Positions 1 through 12,310 of a stretch of DNA of 64,000 nucleotides are shown here, piece by piece (the stretch's first letter is position 1; each line of letters starts with the position of its first letter). The translations under genes and the position numbers were made by a program. The stretch covers positions 6,572,001 through 6,636,000 of the forward strand of contig NC_135774.1 of the NCBI RefSeq assembly GCF_028453695.1, given 5' to 3'. The notes beneath the pieces were generated by a model that saw nothing but the letters and a program-made list of their open reading frames with translations, ran no database searches and was not told where the DNA came from. This DNA comes from Augochlora pura. Its lineage: Eukaryota > Arthropoda > Insecta > Hymenoptera > Halictidae.

Positions 1-557
1 GAAAGAGGGTTTACAACTAGCAGTGTCGAGCGTCCTTCCGTGTGCAGCCGATTGGTATATAATCTGGCTGCGAATCCGGTGCAACTCTCGATAGGCAACT
101 CTTGGGACAGTTTGTAGACCAGTAGAGAACGGAATCACCAGTTCTCGGGAATCGCGAAGGAAATTTAGATTCTGTACAAATTAATTTTATCTTGTTCTAT
201 TCCACATTCCTCATATTCGGACCGATTAGAAAAAAGCGGTGAACTACACGAACCGACCCCCTCTTTTCTAAACGATAATAAACCTGATAATGCCGATCGA
301 TACTTCAAGGTACAAACTATAATTGATTATTTCACAAAAAAAAATTCAAGAAAACTGTAAACTTGATCAGAATATTTCAATCGATGAAGAAATAATACCA
401 TGGCGTGGGCGATTGAGTTTTAAAATTTACAATGCATCGAAAATTACAAAATATGGTATATTCGTCCGGATGTTGTCTGATTCCATAAACAGCCTTTAAA
501 GGATACAGAGATAACAAATTTTTGTTGAAAATGGCATCAATATATGGATAATTACTA
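1..557. other. No gene seen; unassigned sequence
   Basis: I see no convincing coding region, RNA gene or recognisable repeat here. The first ~250 bases are less AT-rich than the following DNA and could be an old repeat, but no terminal structure is visible. The mariner inverted repeat begins directly to the right. Confidence 0.5.
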
Positions 558-1655
558 TTAGGTTGTCCCATAAGTTTCTTCCGCGCTACGCTATGAGTGA
601 CTTTAAGTAACTGTATTTATATAAACATGCAGGCTTATCTCTTAGCCGTTTATGGCATCGGTTTCAGTCGTCTCAGAACTCTTTCAAAGTACGTTTCGTT
701 GGTGACAAAGTCTCTTTTAAAATTTTTTTCTGCACCGTTCAATATGGAGAGCCAGAAGAGCATTTACGGCATGTTATGCTTCATTGCTTTAAAAAAGGCA
801 ATAGTGCAAAGGACACGGCAGACGAGATTTGCACCGTTTACGGAAGTGGTACTACGACTATTAGGACCATCTGCAATTGGTTTAAAAAATTTAGAGCTGG
901 CATTTTCGTGTTAAAAGATGAAGACTGCAGCGACCTCCCAGCAACGACGGACACGGACATTATCAAGACTGTGCTCACTGAAAATCCACGATATAGTGTG
1001 CGTGAGATAGTGGATGCCACTAATATTCCGAAGACAACGGTACATAATCATTTAATCAAGATGGGATATGCGAATCGATATGAAGTTTGGGTTCCACACC
1101 TATTGACGGAGACCGGCCTTATGAACCGCATCTCTACGTGCGATTTGCTTCTCCAGCGACATGAAAGGGATCCTTTCTTAAAGAGGCTTGTGACTGGAGA
1201 CGAGACTTGGATTTTATACCAAATTGTGCATCGAAAACGCACTTGATCTAAGGAAAATGGACCTTCAACTGTTGCAAAGCCTGGACTTCATCTGTTAAGG
1301 CAAGAGATTTAGAAATGTTCTTCAAGAAGGCGTAAACCAAATGCGCTGCACCATAGAAGAACGCTACATAGTTCTAATAACACTAAAAAGACACATACGC
1401 CAACGAAAGACTAACCACCATCTGGCATATGGATCTTCTGGTGCAAACAGCGCGTGTAGCCAAGGAGACTGTCATCAATTTGAAAGGTTATACATATAAA
1501 CCATGTTCAGCAACATCTTCGGTCATTCAAAATTTTCAAAGTTTCAGTCGAACATTGGAACACTTTCCTACTGTCAATTCTACTACCCAAACTCACTTAA
1601 CAGACAAGGCTAGTTTTCAATAGTATATGAAAGACAAGGGGCTGCCTAAGATCGA
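558..1655 (+). mobile_element. Decayed mariner element A
   Basis: The left end reads TTAGGTTGTCCCATAAG right after a TA dinucleotide, which fits a mariner terminal repeat and TA target site. The body encodes a degraded mariner transposase. No matching inverted right end is found; the element is probably truncated where the next mariner piece begins at 1668. Left end and transposase content are seen in the sequence; the right limit is inferred. Confidence 0.75.
744..1600 (+). pseudogene. Mariner transposase pseudogene (element A)
   Basis: Mariner transposases cut and paste DNA through an N-terminal helix-turn-helix DNA-binding region and a DDD catalytic core. The start is at 744 (MESQKSIYGM). 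A frameshift near 771-776 then moves the reading to LHCFKKGNSAKDTADEIC and a helix-turn-helix region. The WVPHLL signature and the catalytic-region signature TGDETW follow. The frame stops at 1246 with HRKRT. Around 1430-1490 another frame gives VAKETVINLK, which resembles the stretch after the second catalytic aspartate, but that aspartate itself is not recognisable. The final third is too decayed to align by eye. The gene is dead: one frameshift, several stops and loss of catalytic residues. It belongs to a different subfamily from the mariner at 55.6-62.9 kb. Confidence 0.85.
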
Positions 1656-1667
1656 GACTTCAATGTA

Positions 1668-1912
1668 TTAGGTTAGTGCATATGAAATGTCGGATGTTTA
1701 AATAAATATATAAAACTGTATAATTTTTTCAAAAGCTGTTGATTTAATCAAAATATGCCCTGTTTACTTTACTACACCTTTTTCAACGAGATTTCAATAC
1801 AGAAATGCCTGTCTTAAACAAATTCTGATCTTTAGAATTAATAAACTCTGATATGGAATATTTCAGACTGTCTTCATTTATATACTATTTAGCCCGTAAA
1901 AACTGTCCTAAA
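1668..1912 (-). mobile_element. Mariner 3' end, truncated (element B, minus strand)
   Basis: On the plus strand the piece starts TTAGGTTAGTGCATATG after TA, a mariner terminal repeat. Read on the minus strand, it encodes the last part of a mariner transposase (DQNLFKTGISVLKSR, then KVNRAYFD and a stop). It is 5'-truncated and lies in inverted orientation to a related piece at 2020-2190; about 150 bases of the two pieces can pair. Only the last ~50 codons and the 3' terminal region remain. Confidence 0.75.
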
Positions 1913-2019
1913 TGTTTAAAATAGTGAAAGTTGGTTGGCGAAAGATCTATATCTTATAAAATTGTATATTTTACTTTATTTAATTTCGCAATTGTTTTGT
2001 ACGACGTATGCGTAGTTTT

Positions 2020-2190
2020 TTATGGGCTGAACAGTATGTAAATGGAGACAATCTGAAAAATTCCATACTATAGTTTATTGATCCGAAAAATCAGAATTTC
2101 TTGAAGACAGACATCTATGAATTAAACTCGCGTTGGGAAAAGTGTATTGAAACAAATGGGGGACATTTGTTTTAAATAGTTTATTTCAAC
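2020..2190 (+). mobile_element. Mariner 3' end, truncated (element C, plus strand)
   Basis: The plus strand encodes a mariner transposase C-terminus: WAEQYVNGDNLKNSI, then FIDPKNQNFLKTDIYELNSR, WEKCIETNGGHLF and a stop. One internal stop interrupts it. It is a diverged relative of the minus-strand piece at 1668-1912; the two form an imperfect inverted repeat around a ~105-base spacer. The 3' terminal repeat is not recognisable. Confidence 0.75.
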
Positions 2191-2712
2191 TCCACGCGAC
2201 AATGAAATCAACGTTTATCAATATAACTTATTGCAATTTGAACATAACACAATATTACGACTATATTGAAACAATGAAGAAAAGAAAACTGTTAATCTGC
2301 AGGAGCTGTTACTAGCTCGGTAGACTGACCTGGAGCGACTGACCCATTCCTTCGTAGGCCCTTAGTTAAATAGGAATGGTGGTGCAATAAACATCAGGTC
2401 AAAACAGCACAGTTCCTGATGCGTATGTATCATGCATTTTGGTGCACACTCCAATAAAATCAATAGCTTTTGAAAAAAGATATGCTGTCTTATATACTCA
2501 CTTAAAAATCCAATATTTCATATTCACCAACCTACCTAATAATTCCTCATTCAACGAGCGAGTTGCCTGAAGACAATATCTATTATACAAATTTGGAATC
2601 AACATCAACTGGGCAAAAACACTAACTTCCCCGACGCTTCAAAGACAACAAGTTCCCAATTCATGAAATTTTGACACAGAAAAACAATTGAATTGACAGT
2701 TAAAGTGACTAC
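2191..2712. other. No gene seen; intergenic
   Basis: This AT-rich DNA lies between the mariner pieces and the R1 insertion. I see no reading frame of interest, RNA gene or terminal structure. Confidence 0.5.
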
Positions 2713-4416
2713 ATGGTTGATTTTGGCACTGTGCTATGATCACATTAGACGTCAAAAATGCATTTAACGATATTAGATGGAATATAATTATCTCAGCCCT
2801 CGAAAAGAGGAAAATACCGATTAAAATTATTAGAATAATACAAAACTACCTGAGCCAAAGAATGATTACCTTTACATCATCCACAAAGGTTCACAAGATT
2901 CCAGTCTATGGTGGTGTCCCTCAAGGCTCAATTTTAGGACCTATACTTTGGAACGCACAATATGATGGACTATTAGGCATTACCCTGCCTAAGGACGTGA
3001 AACTAATTGGATTCGCTGACGATGTCGCGTTAATTGCTTCAGACAGAAACATCAATACATTACAGGATAAGATAAATGTAAGCCTTAATTCAATAAAAGA
3101 ATGGTTCACAGATAATAGTCTAACTTTAGCAGAAGAAAAAACGGAACTGCTAAACTTATCTCCGAGAAAAGCCTCGGAAGGTTTTAAAATTAAAATGGGT
3201 GAAAAAATTATTACACCTAGTAGAAAATTGAAATACCTAGGAGTACATACATATCGAGGGTGACCGCCGATTTAAATTCCACATTAAAGAGGTGTGTGAG
3301 AGGGCAACTAGAGTTGCAGGTCTGCTATCCAGAATTACACCCAACTTAAGAGGGGCAAGCCATAAAACTAGAAAACTATATTATAATGTTGTCAAATCCA
3401 TCTTATTGTACGGGGCTCCCATATGGGCTAGCGGCTTTAACACTAACCAAAACATATCTACCCTGCATCAGACCCAAAAATTGGGGTTATGTAGGTTAAT
3501 AAGGAGCTACCATGCCGCTTCCCATGAAGCACTCTGTGTATTAGCAGGTCAACCCCCGTTAATACTTAAAGCTGAAGAAAGGAAAAATATTTTTTATAGA
3601 GTACTTGAACTTGATAATAGCGATCCACAACTTAAACACAAAATTAATAACATTAAAAAAGAAGAAAAAGAAAGAACACTCAACAAATGGCAACAAAGAT
3701 GGGATCAATCGATCAGAGGACGTACTACTGCTTCCTTCATAAGGGACATCAAAGCATGGATTGACTGAGGTCCTGATGTCTTGGACTTCTATCTTACCCA
3801 AATTTTAACCGGCCATGGGTGTTTCTCGAATTTTCTTCATAAAATAAATAGACACCCGGATAGTAAATGTATATTATGCCATAACCAGGAAGACTCGACT
3901 GAGCACACACTCTTTGCATGTATAAAGAATAAATTAGAAAGGAAACAGTTATTTGAAACCACAGGACAATTCGGAATAGAACATATTATTGATAAAATTA
4001 AAGATAAAAAATATAGAAAGCCTATTAAACAGTTTATTTCTAACACTCTTAAAAAAAAAGAGGAAGCTCTAAATATAATCCAAAGGACAACAAGAGTACG
4101 CAATACTCCTTCAAGGAGAGGAACGAATTATAGAAGAGTAAGAAATACTCAACCTAGGGATATAGGCACGTCGCGGCCTTAGTTAAGCGGCTTAGGACTC
4201 TTTGGAGTCACCCACTCAACCTGCTGTAATGCCGAGAGGCGGGTCCGGGGTGAGTGGGTTAAGGGCAGAGGCGCGAGGAGGGGTTTAGTGGGTAGCACAA
4301 TATGTGTAGCCCCACACTACCGACAAATGTCATCTGGTCGGCTACGTGCACCTGGTCGGTGTGCGTAATGCATTCCCCTCCTCTTGAAAAAAAAAAAAAA
4401 ATGGTTGATTTTGGCA
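2713..4416 (+). mobile_element. 5'-truncated R1-like LINE with 16-bp target duplication
   Basis: The 16-bp sequence ATGGTTGATTTTGGCA occurs at 2713-2728 and again at 4401-4416. Between the copies lies a LINE 3' part that ends in a run of A at 4387-4400. These are the marks of target-primed reverse transcription of a 5'-truncated copy: exact target duplication, poly-A tail, and a start within the reverse transcriptase gene. About 200 bases of 3' UTR follow the last coding stretch. The duplication is still identical, so the insertion is fairly young. Confidence 0.95.
2730..4182 (+). pseudogene. R1-like reverse transcriptase, truncated, two frameshifts
   Basis: LINE reverse transcriptases copy element RNA at a nicked chromosomal target. 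This copy starts within the polymerase at LDVKNAFNDIRW. It continues with YGGVPQGSILGPILW and the active-site box GFADDVALIAS (2736-3263). A frameshift near 3263 leads to the thumb region (3292-3768), and another near 3768 to the C-terminal part (3781-4182). That part carries GHGCFSNFLHKI followed by a CxxC-H-C zinc knuckle (CILCHNQEDSTEHTLFAC) of the kind found at the end of R1-clade proteins. The endonuclease and ORF1 are absent. The active-site DD is intact, but the copy cannot make one protein. Assignment to the R1 clade rests on the knuckle and its context. Confidence 0.9.
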
Positions 4417-7400
4417 AGTTTTTCAAAATGTAAGATTACATATTTTGAAAATCATTCAAAATAGGCAACCAAAATTTTATACATTATTTTCTCGACATTA
4501 TTAATTAATGCTGAAACATATTTAATTATATTATACATACAAATGTTCATATTATAAATTATAGATAAATAAATTATAGATATAGTGTTTAAATAATGAG
4601 TAGAAGATATTTGGTTTATCTCATGGAAGATTTATATAATTTTTCAGTATGTTTGTACAACTGTTGATGTATGATCAATGAACAGAAGTTTTCTGGGAGT
4701 TGTGTCACTGGATCAATCCACATAACCTTGTCAGAAAATCAATTGCCTTGGCATTTAGCAGATTTGGATGTAAAGATTGTGTAACTATACAAGTAACACA
4801 CATTATATTAGAAACAGTAATTATAATAAATCTTGCATGAACATTTACGTATGAATAACTATGACCTTATCACAGAATTATTGTCTCAGATTCATATACA
4901 GTATAATCTGCAGTATCTAAAACTACTTCCGACAGTAAAAGATAATGTTTCTAATTTTATAAAAACTCAAACTATTAAATAACAGAACAGTTAAATACAA
5001 TTCATAGCAAAATAATTGACGAACATACAAATTTATGGAAATTTTAGGCCACTATCATACCATCATACCATCTTTCTGTTTAAAAATGAAAATATAACAA
5101 ACCTATAATTCAGTGTTTACAAAACAGCTTAGAAAGTAGATTTAACACTTATTTTGATGTTAAATCTGTGGAATCTAAAGAAACAATTATCTCTGTTCTA
5201 GCGTACCCGTTTTTAGAAAAATGGATAGTACATGTACCCTCTAAGAAAAAGGGCAATTAATAGCTAAAAAAGAAGGAATATTAGCAACAATTGAAGTCAC
5301 AATACATAATTTCGATTTCGGTCAACTGTTCAATATTTACGAACGAATAGTAACATAGAACTTCTTGTACTACAATATTTCACAAATGACAGAATGCATA
5401 TCCCCCCCTTTACTATTTTCTGCTCCAGTAAAAGCATTTGTTTTTATTTAGAACATTAACAAATTCGCAAGCAGATTATCTAATAAAATATTCGAATAAT
5501 AGTTGTGGACACCTCTAGCATAGGGATCCTGATCTCTGAAAGATCAATCTTTTATAGACATCCCTACTTTGACAGATCTTTTCGAACGAGAGCTACGCGG
5601 CTTCCGTAAGATAATAACCGTGACATCGTTTTGGACGCATCTCAGTAATAGACACGCTATGTATTATTATATTTTTATTAATGTGAATGTCCTAGTAATT
5701 GGATGTGTCCAGTGATAAGAAAAAAATTTACATTTTCATTAATATTAAGTTTCGTATTTATAATTACATGAATTATCAAACTGAATAATATTCTCTGAGC
5801 ATATCTTTTTACAAGAAAACAAACGATATCTTTGAACATAAGGTCTATCATACAAAAAAGATGTTATAGTAAAAGGTAGTAGAGAAATTGTCTCTGTAAT
5901 GCATGTCTTTATTTTATCCTACTTTACAAGTAGGATATTTATTAACTCCTTAAAGGATACCAAATTGAGGTATACTTTCTTTTTAGACTAAAGTACTCTA
6001 TATACATGAATATACTCAATGCTTCAGTCTTTGGAGCCTTGCCTTTGATACTTTCCTCTAGTTTAAGACAATTTTATGAAATTAAATATATATTGTATTT
6101 CATGAAATTATACACCAAATTAGAGGCTTGTTAAATATTTATCTTATAAGAACCTCAATTTCTTCAATCCATTATTTAATTTTACAGAAAATGCCAGTAT
6201 TTATTCTGTATTAAACAGTTCATTCTTAATTGTATTAAAATTCTTAATCCTATTCATATTTCATGTAATTCTCAATAAAATTCTGTATATATTTGATTTA
6301 AAATTATATTAACCTTCTCTATGAATAAGAATATACAATGCTTTTCACCTTTTTGATAAAAATTATATCTTTTTATTTGATACTTTCATAGTATGCTTAA
6401 TGTATGAATTAATTGTAAAGTTTTTGTCATTATATTCATTCAATTTGTCTTAGTTTAATCAAATAATTGAATATATTTCTGTCCAATCACTGAATCATCG
6501 AAAGGATTTTCACACTTTTTGCAATTAAAAGGTTTTACTCCATCCTTCCAGATAAGTCTACTCACAAATAAATGTAATATTAAGTGACTTATAAAGTAAA
6601 AATTATTCCCTTAATCGTCCAATTACATTTCTGGTAAATTTCTTATAAGTAGTTGTAAATATAAAATATTCTTTTTGCACAACTTATTCCCCTACCTTGG
6701 TCCTAATAACCCAGAGAAAGAAGAAGAAGAAGAGTGTTTCTTGTTCTTACAGTACAATTATAATGAAAATAGACAATAGAAAAATTGGTGACATGTACAA
6801 AAACAGAGTAGAATGATAATACCATGAGAAATCTATCTTGTTATCCAGGCATCATTTTCAATATCGGTGTTGCAATAACATCTATCGCCCTTATAAAACT
6901 CAAATTTACCACTAAATCTTCTTCTCTAGCCTTTCTATAAATAAAAAGGTATACAACAATTTATTAACGTACAATAAATAATTGACAAATAATTAATAAA
7001 TTACTTACATTACTTCGAATATTGCTTATGTTAAATCCTTTACCGATTCATTTTCATTTCGAACACGTTGTTAGAATTTTCTCTTCTTGTTTATCCGAAA
7101 GGAAAGAGAAAACGAATAGGAGTCACCGAGAACAACGCGACGCGACGTTCTCCTCTTCTAATTCTTTTCTCCTTCCTTTGTGTTGTTCATATTGGACAGT
7201 GGTTTTTTTATTTAAAAAAAAACTTTAGGCTAATGAAAGCCATAGCATAATTTAAGACCATTTGTTTACTATCACAGATTTGCGCAGTCTTTAGTTCCTA
7301 ACACCAACATAATACTTATACCTCTATATCTACATATCTTTAACTTAATTCAAACTTATACATACATTTTACTGAATTTTCTATTAATTTGAAAAATGTC

Positions 7401-7581
7401 ATAAATATTATTAATAAAAAACTCACTCATTTAGTTGTAAATCCACGTTATGCTCGGAAGATAGTCCATTAACCTCGATCAAGGTATGAAAAACAACACA
7501 GCTTAATTTGTATTCGCTAGTGACTAACATAAGGATATCTCCGTATAGACTACTCTAACATTCACTTTTACTGCATTATCA
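4417..7581. other. 3.2 kb without a recognisable gene
   Basis: This AT-rich intergenic DNA has only short, low-complexity reading frames, such as one near 7022-7250 that shows no domain. There are no terminal repeats, RNA genes or clear tandem arrays, apart from small hairpins such as the one near 5920-5940. Confidence 0.6.
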
Positions 7582-7640
7582 TTAACACTTTCGGTGCGAG
7601 TGCCGGATATATCCGACGTCCATGTGATGACTGGTATAAA
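7582..7640 (+). repeat. piggyBac-type terminus (TTAACACTTTCGG...)
   Basis: The sequence TTAACACTTTCGGTGCGAG begins with the TTAA target site of piggyBac-type elements. It resembles the terminus of the MITE at 40846 (TTAACCACTTCGGTA). No matching right end was found nearby, so this is probably a lone or decayed end. Confidence 0.45.
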
Positions 7641-7759
7641 TAACAGAATTTTATATAAGTATCATTTTTTGAAAGTAGTCGTGTTTAGGAATGTGTTCGT
7701 CACATGTGTTCTCGTGAAGTGCTCTGACCCAGAGTAGACCTCCATAGATTATTGCTGAC

Positions 7760-7985
7760 GCTTGGTTGACCCTGTGGTCATTAGTGGCCATCATAGTGAT
7801 CAATAATGGTCATTCCAATGGTTCTTAGTGGTTATTGAAGCAGTTATCAGTGGTCATTCACGTAGTTATCAGTAATCATTCAAGTGGTTATCAGTGTTCA
7901 TCCTAGTGGCCACTTCTGGCCATCCTAGTGGTAATGTCTGGTTATCCTAGTGGTCACATCTGGTCATCCTAATGTCCTGTTGCGT
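7760..7985 (+). repeat. Degenerate short tandem repeat (GTGGTCATC-type units)
   Basis: About 220 bases are built from variants of one motif, for example TCCTAGTGGTCACATCTGG and TCAAGTGGTTATCAGTG. Spacing is roughly 20-26 bases, alternating AGTGGTNA and TGGTCATCC blocks. No reading frame runs through it. It is an old, diverged minisatellite. Confidence 0.7.
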
Positions 7986-8299
7986 GATCACGCGAACGTA
8001 GTTATAAATAAGCGCCTCTGGTTATGCAAATGATAAACTTAGTTGATTCCGACAGGAGGGAAATTCGAATATAAGTACAGATTTATATCGTATATTAATA
8101 TAGAGATACTGTATCACCCGAGAGGAATAACTGAGAATATGTAAGGAGATAACGAGAGAGTTCCCACGAATTTATCGTCGAGCCTTTTCTTTATTTCGCG
8201 AGACTAATCGAGGAATATGGGCAATGTAACGTAGCCACTCGTAAGATCTTCTACAATGTCGCATGAACTAGACGAGTCACAACAACAAATCCGTATTGT

Positions 8300-8700
8300 T
8301 AAAGTACAGGACGTCGTAAATCATTAGATGGGGACTTCTCGGAACTCTCTCTCTCGCTCACTCTCTCTCACTCTGTCCTCGAGCCGAAATTTTCGCGCGC
8401 GGCATACCCCCACTCCGTTCGTTTCGGCGGGCTTTTTACCCCTGTGCCCTCGACTCCCGCGCACTCCCTTCCGCACGGGCACCGTCGAACCACCAATCTG
8501 CAACCAGAAGACGAGCCATCCGACGAATGAGCATATAGCTAGAGGACCCCAATTTTTCTATTGGACGAGGGAGGAAAACCAGACGGAACGCAAGAAGAAA
8601 ACTCGATTCCTCGGGAAAATACAGACAGACTTTATTTTGAAGGCTTGGAGATAACATCGTTATCCAGGAAATAAAGTTTTGAAGACGATTTTTGTGTAAC
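8300..8700. other. GC-richer island with CT-repeat, function unknown
   Basis: This segment is clearly GC-richer than its surroundings. It contains a CT/CTCT tract (8340-8380), CpG-rich sequence and an open frame of 108 codons (8328-8654) with low-complexity Ser/Arg and no recognisable domain. It could be a promoter or first-exon region of an unseen gene, or part of an LTR. I cannot decide. Confidence 0.3.
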
Positions 8701-11320
8701 TAGTTAATTTTTACAAGCCCTACACAAGCAGAACACTTTTGTGTTCCACGGGCTTCCAAACCAGCCAAACTTCCCAGATCCCACCCATAGCTACGCAACA
8801 GGACAATTTTCCAGTATGACCAACTGTAATTTTTAGACAATTGTTATGCGGGAAATTTAAATCAAAATTAAAACCATACGAACTTATGTACCGAACCAAT
8901 AGTTTGTACACATTTTATGCAATATGAAATGCATTGATTAAATACAATTTTACGAATTTATGAAATCTATGCTGCAGATAGCTATTATATATTTTGTATA
9001 CATATTTTACACACAGTTTGCATATTCATGTATATCATTTGCGTATTTACTGCATAAATTTACCCAAGCTATGTACATAATATACACATATTAATAGGCA
9101 AAAAGTAGCATAAAATAGTGTTTGCAACAAACACACAGCTTGTACCTTTTAATAATATTTTTAGAATTTACAATAAACTAATGAAGTACTTAAATAGTTT
9201 TATTCTCTTAATCCTCTAGTGGTGATTTTTGTATTGTTTCTTTTATAGAATGATAAGACATCAACTTAACGTGTGCCACCAATTGATAATTAATATTATA
9301 TCAAATATTACATTGAAATTTTATTTTTTGAATTCTCTGTCTTATTATTGCGATCATCGTTAAAATAAAGGAAAGTGACAGTATTTCTGATAACCTTACT
9401 AATTGAGACCCTCATCTTGTATAACAAGCTTGCTTTATGCAAGAAAGAGTATGACTATACAGTATTGAGGAGAATGTGTAAAAATGGTTGCAGCAGGAAA
9501 CATGGAACCATACAATAACAGCAACACAGCACAGATATCAATTTATTCATATCCTAATACTGATTATAGTGTAACATTGTGAGAGCCTTCATTTTTACAA
9601 ACATCATAATAAATTAACTCACACTGCCCATTCCTACTGTTATCGTACTATCCTAGGTAACATGAAATTAAAATGCACAAAAATTGGAGAATACACATAA
9701 ATTCTTTTCTATATTTGGTGATAAGAGTACAGGCAATGCAATTTTAAAGGTTGTGCTATTTTGGCTTCCTATATAAGTAATAGAAAAATTCAGACATATA
9801 TGTTAAAGTAAATTGAAATTAAAAATAGTAGTATTGAAAATTTATTTAAATGATATGAGTATGTATTAGAAATGCATAATGTACTAATGTTATACAGGGA
9901 AAGCACTGTCATTTTGTTACAAACAAAAATACAGGAGTAATTCTTAATAAATACAATAAAACCAAGTTATATAAAATAAAATCAATAAACTCAAGTTATA
10001 AATTACTTTTTTTGTTGAACCATTAATAAGAATATATCTTTAACTAAAATTAACATAAACGCAATATTAAATGAAAATTATCCAGTTTTCTTATACATTT
10101 ATCGACATTTCCGATCGTGGTTGAAAAACGGTAAAAATTTGATGATAGAATATGCATAAAAATCGGAGAATTTAGATTCTTAAAGAAATTCTCTCCTGAT
10201 ATCTTAGATCAATGTTAGCGGCAATGCTATTGAGCGATTTACCGCATGCAAGTCATAATTAATTCATCAAATTTGCTGGTTAGCTCAAGGAAGCTAGTTG
10301 TTGATGTAATTTAGTATAAATAAAAAAAAAATATCTTAGGACGCACTAAAAATTAGGACAAATCTACACGGATTCAGGGAAATTTAGACGGATGGCAACC
10401 CTGAAGCTGACAACTAGATTTACTTCTTGTCCATGTATAGGAATACTTTGACACCCTATACATTAATGGTAAACCGCCAGTTTAAAACTGACCATGTGCT
10501 AGTTTGTTTCATTCGTTTATCCCGCGCTTATGAACAAGCACGTGTTTCTTGTGTGCGATAAGTTGATTTTCAATATTATACTACTATGTTAGTTGAGTGC
10601 TGTATCATAGATCATTCTTCCTAAATCATCGCTACATAATTTCAACAGTTTTTGGACCCAAAGAATGCTTGTAAGTAAAATATATACTTAGACATATAAA
10701 ATACCATGAGGTAACCTCAAAATGATCTTCTTGGAAGGTGCGCAACATATTGAAGAATTAAATGAATTGAGCTACGAATAGTGGAAACTTTAATTTAAAT
10801 TATATGAATGCAACCATAATTAAAAATAAACAAAGTCAGATTGAATGGACGGCCAAGGATGAAAAAATATTAACACTATTATTTGTATCAAAGAATCAAA
10901 TAAATTACATTAAAAGGTGCAAATGTAGTATGGAAAAAATTAAATATTATACACGAATCTAAACATCTAATGAGTAAGGCATTTTTAATTATTGTACTAT
11001 TAATTTCTTTTCCTGAGTTCGCGTTTATATCGCAATAGATTGCAGAAATAATGTCCTAGACTTAAATCATAACTTAAATCAAAATTAATTGACAATGCTA
11101 CAAGAATTCTGACTTTATTGAATTATCTTTCTTTGTACTCAAGAACTATATGTCCCTGGTTTTTGCAATATTGGTAATAAGATTCCTTTAGAATTTCAAA
11201 AAATTCATTCTAACATCTATACAATAATTTTGATAATGGGTTTGGTTAGAAGTAAAAGTTCAAACATTATTAACTGTTTTATTGGAATAGAACTCAGATA
11301 ATAAAGTTCTACAGTAATGA
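8701..11320. other. 2.6 kb without a recognisable gene
   Basis: AT-rich DNA with short open frames only. I saw no transposon termini, RNA genes or arrays. Confidence 0.55.
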
Positions 11321-11323
11321 TTC

Positions 11324-11438
11324 AGTTAATGTCGCCGAGTAGGAATCGAAAGTCGTCACAAACTGAATCCGAAGACACGGTTATCGATCCTCGCGGCTAG
11401 CCTTTGTAGTTGGGGACATCTCATAAAATTAGTGTAAT
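11324..11438 (+). repeat. Dispersed ~115-bp repeat, copy 1
   Basis: It begins ACAGTAATGATTC, contains GCCGAGTAGGAATCG, and ends GGGGACATCTCATAAAA. A second copy in the same orientation lies at 12809-12920 with few differences. The pair could be terminal direct repeats of a small non-autonomous element or two copies of one dispersed repeat. Confidence 0.75.
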
Positions 11439-11483
11439 TCGAGGGACAGCAAGTGTAGACATTTCTACACGCCATCAGCCACA

Positions 11484-11818
11484 CGGTCGCGACCGCAAGT
11501 GAATTAAATCATCTCGCGTTCGCGACAGGAACTGCAGAGATCGCGACGACTTCGACGCGGTAGATTTTGAGATGGCTTTGATTTCGAGAAAAGTATAGAT
11601 ATTAATTTCGATTTCGAGATAGTAGATGTAAAGATTGATTCGATTTCGAGACGACAGGTGCAAATATTTCCTCGATTTCGAGACGGTAAGTATAGAAAAT
11701 TGCTTCGAGGTCGCGACCGCAAATGAATCAATCGGACTCGCGTTCGCGACAGGAACTGCAGAGATCATCGCGCCGACTTCGACGCGGTAGGTTTTGAGAT
11801 GGCTTCGATTTCGAGACA
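11484..11818 (+). repeat. Tandem duplication with internal GATTTCGAGA repeats
   Basis: A segment of ~105 bases starting GGTCGCGACCGCAA at 11485 recurs at ~11706 with a few changes. Between the copies lie several units of ~37 bases containing GATTTCGAGA. The segment is CpG-rich. The minus strand is open through it only because the repeat unit lacks stops; no protein is implied. Confidence 0.75.
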
Positions 11819-11839
11819 TTCAGAATTCTACGCGTTTGA

Positions 11840-12310
11840 CGGAAAGTGTGGCGGAACAATTTACTGTATTTTTTCCATCAATCCTGGAATTTGAAGGGGC
11901 CTTGGAGTAAGGATGGTGGAACAGTGAGAAGCTGTTTAGATACTAGCTCCTCGAAACTCAGCACCGATAACGCAAAAGATGGTTTGCAGATTCATAGAAA
12001 GATGGTTTAATTGCTAATTATTAATAAATTGGTAATTTGCTATGGGCAATCGTCCAGGTCAACCTCCTACGGTTTCGGTACCGTCGCGCACTCGACCAGG
12101 ATGACCCTTCGGATTACCCCGGTTTACGGCACGTCCTGCCTGTAGGCTTTTTCGAAATGCTATTATGAAATTCTCTTAGAAATCTTAACTTTGTGACACG
12201 TTACGCTTATTGAAGAAAACGGTGAAATTATGTTATGTTTAGTCTCATTTTAATCAGAAAATTATCAGTAATATGTTAAAAAGAAATTCAGTTTTAAAAT
12301 CTTAAAATTA
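11840..12310 (+). repeat. Dispersed repeat, copy 1 (related copy at 22415-22770)
   Basis: Two stretches match the region at 22.4-22.8 kb in the same order and orientation. One is near 11845-11900 (TTTACTGTATTTTTTCCATC). The other is near 12235-12300 (TTTAGTCTCATTTTAATCAG). The intervening DNA differs, so at least one copy has an insertion or deletion. I see no coding sequence. Confidence 0.6.

Noticed and set aside
8328..8654. 108-codon open frame in a GC-richer island
   Set aside because: Begins in a CT microsatellite (Ser/Leu/Arg run) and has no recognisable domain; listed only as an island.
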